In this document: positions 61,414-64,000 of the stretch, one piece after another
How positions within the stretch are numbered: position 1 is the stretch's first letter
Layout of the letters: each line of letters starts with the position of its first letter
From: Lingula anatina
Lineage: Eukaryota; Brachiopoda; Lingulata; Lingulida; Lingulidae
Assembly: GCF_001039355.2 (NCBI RefSeq)
Contig: NW_019775480.1
Location: 243,414-307,413, forward strand
Length of the DNA stretch: 64,000 nt
Direction of reading: 5' to 3'
Translations under genes and position numbers: made by a program
Notes under the pieces: generated by a model
What the model was told of the DNA's origin: nothing
Database searches by the model: none
What the model saw: only the letters and a program-made list of their open reading frames with translations

Positions 61414-63005
61414 TTATGAATTTGTAACATTGTACATTGTAGATATTTGGATTGATCTTCACCTATGAACAACCTTGGTGAGCACACTAATCATGAAGTC
61501 ATTTGGTTTTCAAGTCAGAGAACAAAATGTATTTTAAGTACACCTGATAAATTAAGACAAACTTTATACTGCAAAATACAGCGTACCTTTCCATGCCCCA
61601 GGAAAAATAAGTTATCACATTAATAAGATCATCAAAAAGATTGGACAAAGATGCTACAAAATTATAAATGATGTGATATTTTTTCATACAAATTGATGAA
61701 ACTGCCACAGGATATTTGGCTGTTTTGAAAATTTTTTCTAAAAGTCTACTGTGATACAGGAAGGAAAACCACAGCATAAGCCGTACCTGTTCAAAAAAAT
61801 TTAATCAATTTCCATTTTTGCTAAGCTTTAGTAACAGCCATCGCAACGGTGTTGATGGTGTTATGTTTTCCTGCGCCAATCAATACAGATCTTCTATAAA
61901 TTTCCTGTCCTTCAAACAGCACTTGGTTCACATCTAAATTTTCGTGGAGATGTTAAAACTAATCCCTTAACTGCTAACTTAAATGTATACCATATTCAAA
62001 ACAGATCACTGAATTATGATCCATAAACCTTTTTTTTTTGTTTTAAATCTTTAAGTTTTTGAGCCACTCCTATTAAAGACCCTTTTGAGTTCCACACTGA
62101 TGGTAAAAATTACAAATTCAGCTCTTGAAAACATATTTGTAGATCCTAATTTTCTCAAAATACTTTGGATAAGGTATACCTTAGTGATAAAGGGAAATTG
62201 TCAGAATTTCCAGAAAAATTAATTTACAGTTTCTGTATTATTCACATTCAATACGTTTTTTGTAATTTTCAACAACAGCTACAGAGGTGTTGGGTTGGAG
62301 TGCAGTCTGTATTTGGTTCTTGAAGTGGAAGTATTGGAGCAGAAAATGAATCTCATCTTCCACTCCATCTTTGCCAAGTGCACATTTTCTTCACAGGATG
62401 GACATAACATGTACCAAACCCAGTGTGCATTCAGTTGTTGTGACTTAGCAAGGTTAAAAATCACTGCAACATTATCCAGCAGTACAATGTGCAATCCCCC
62501 CATATATTCAAATCAATGCTTTGGAGATATCTGCCTTGTGCACTTACCAACAGTAAACAGGCCATGGGCTTGTGTTGCCAACATAAGCTAGACTACACCT
62601 CAGAATCAATAAAGGCATTGTGAAATGGTCAAAGAGTTAACACAATTAGTCTGTGGTCCCTTTCAAGACAATTGGAGTGAAAAAGTCTGGGACTGTTTTT
62701 TTAACTGGTCCATTAAAAATGGTTAAAATATTTTGTCGATAAAAAACTATAATTTGATCAATATATTTGCAAGAAGTTCTAAGCAAGAAGTCTTTAGTTT
62801 TACCTTTATGTTTTTTTTTCTTTTAATTTCCCTATGGTTATTTTCATATTTTTAAAAAACTTTCATTAACAGAAATAAACCTAGTTAAATAAGTTATATA
62901 TAAATTTGAGCTTGTCAACCACTAATCCTAGTCTTTTTTTAAATAAATGATCGTTGATACTCTCAAGTGTCCTTAGATATTCATGCACTGAGGAGCCCCT
63001 GCAGA
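61414..63005. other. 5' flank of NIM1K, no gene seen
   Basis: AT-rich sequence with no supported coding exon. It may contain a NIM1K upstream non-coding exon or intron. Confidence 0.4.
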
Positions 63006-63009
63006 CATG

Positions 63010-63328
63010 CTGAAACTGTAGGTCCGATCGGTCATGACCGGCAAAATTTGTCTGGACCAGTAAAAAATTGGACCAAAAAGAGTTTTAAGAGCTGCAATTT
63101 TGAATTTACAGTCATCATTCGACACACTTCACTAATAAAATTGTATAGGACCCAAATCGTGTTTTCCCTTCCATTTCAAACCCTAACATTCACAAACAAA
63201 GTAAGCTACCCTAATAATACTGGTAGTATCTAACTCAAACGAATAGGGTGATTTTTGGTCCGACAAAAATCCATTCGGTCCGGCAAATTTTTCATTACTG
63301 CCGGTCCAAATGTCCGACCATTCTGAAT
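63010..63328. mobile_element. Candidate MITE with GGTCCGAC-rich inverted ends
   Basis: The region 63020-63075 and the reverse complement of 63250-63328 share gaccggcaaa-type, ttggaccaaaaa-type and ggtccga blocks in the same order. No coding capacity. Exact ends and target duplication are uncertain. Confidence 0.5.
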
Positions 63329-63329
63329 A

Positions 63330-64000
63330 GTTTTCAGCATGTCTGCCCTGTGTTCACAGGTTGGTGTTCACAAGTTGGTGACCCCAGTATGGGCACCAGT
63401 ATTTGTGCATGCACACTAAGGGCTCTTTTCCACTGAAACTATCATTCCACGTAGATCAATCCAACTTCACAGGGAATCTAGCTGAATGCAAGCAGATTAA
63501 GGGGACTTATAGTAAAAGGACCAAAGTCATAGAAACAAAGCCCTGGGCTTGTAAGTTTTAATAAAAAATTAAAACAAACTTCCCAAAAGGCCAATTAAAG
63601 GCGGGGATTAAGTACAGTGTCCAACGGATGACGCTCTGGCGCCAATTTGAGGGGAAAAATGCCGTTTTCGGTATTGGGATTTTCTCTATAACCAAGACAG
63701 CTATTCAAGTGATTCAAAAGGCCTCATAAAGCTGGGTGAAAGCACTACAGCGCGGTACCAGGGAATTGTCTTTAACTATTTACTCTTGATTTTATCATCT
63801 TTTACGTTAAATCAGCCCATATTTCAATGGGTTATTCACTTTAAAAGGCGATAACTTTCAAACAAACAATTTCCTCTTAAACCCCTGATATCATGCTGTA
63901 GTCCACATTCCTAACAACAATAGGTGCAACTTTTGTAACGATCGGTTGCTCAGATAGTGAGATATACTCGGCAGCGATTCACTTATCTCGTCAATATAGA
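63330..64000. other. Non-coding, nothing recognised
   Basis: No supported gene or repeat. Confidence 0.4.

Noticed and set aside
1-64000. CRISPR arrays, bacterial operons, tRNA or rRNA genes
   Set aside because: None seen. Direct repeats here are microsatellites or tandem duplications, and no tRNA A/B box pair was recognised by eye.

Overview
This is a eukaryotic, animal nuclear window. It is AT-rich, its genes are split into short exons by GT-AG introns, and it carries microsatellites, foldback and MITE-like repeats, a dead Tc1-type transposon and assembly gaps. Four genes are recognisable orthologues of vertebrate genes (MIDN, RWDD3, OMA1, NIM1K), with protein similarity at the level expected between a vertebrate and a distant bilaterian. 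I infer an invertebrate bilaterian, most likely a marine invertebrate deuterostome or a lophotrochozoan. The sequence alone does not fix the phylum.

Layout. At 1-8.9 kb (+) is the 3' part of a gene for an unusual fusion: GNAT acetyltransferase-like, coiled coil, PARP-like. At 9-17.5 kb is a gene-free, repeat-rich stretch with a composite foldback transposon and a gap. At 17.5-33 kb (+) is midnolin (MIDN), seven coding exons with a long first-half intron containing a CArG box and a full CRE. At 36.0-38.1 kb (-) is RWDD3/RSUME, four exons, one found only by reading across introns. At 38.4-42.5 kb are a promoter-like block, a broken Tc1-like element and a 161-bp tandem array. At 43.4-45.2 kb (+) is a four-exon gene for a small type I membrane receptor that I cannot assign to a named family. 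It has a Cys-rich lectin-like ectodomain, a Thr/Ser stalk, one membrane segment and a tail full of tyrosine SH2-docking and ITIM-like motifs. At 45.4-48.3 kb are repeats, including a near-perfect foldback element. At 48.9-53.0 kb (+) is the mitochondrial protease OMA1 with an extra C-terminal tail. At 53-59 kb is non-coding sequence with a retroelement remnant. At 59.2-61.3 kb (-) is the AMPK-related kinase NIM1K. The last 2.7 kb holds no gene that I can see.

The genes do not form an operon or an obvious pathway. MIDN (ubiquitin-independent proteasome delivery), RWDD3 (SUMO conjugation) and OMA1 (mitochondrial stress protease) share only a loose protein-homeostasis theme, and I make no claim of linkage. 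The least familiar items are the GNAT-PARP fusion with a Cys in place of the catalytic His, and the tyrosine-motif receptor. Exon coordinates below come from hand-checked splice sites and continuous reading frames. No similarity search was run, and family calls rest on recognised motifs.
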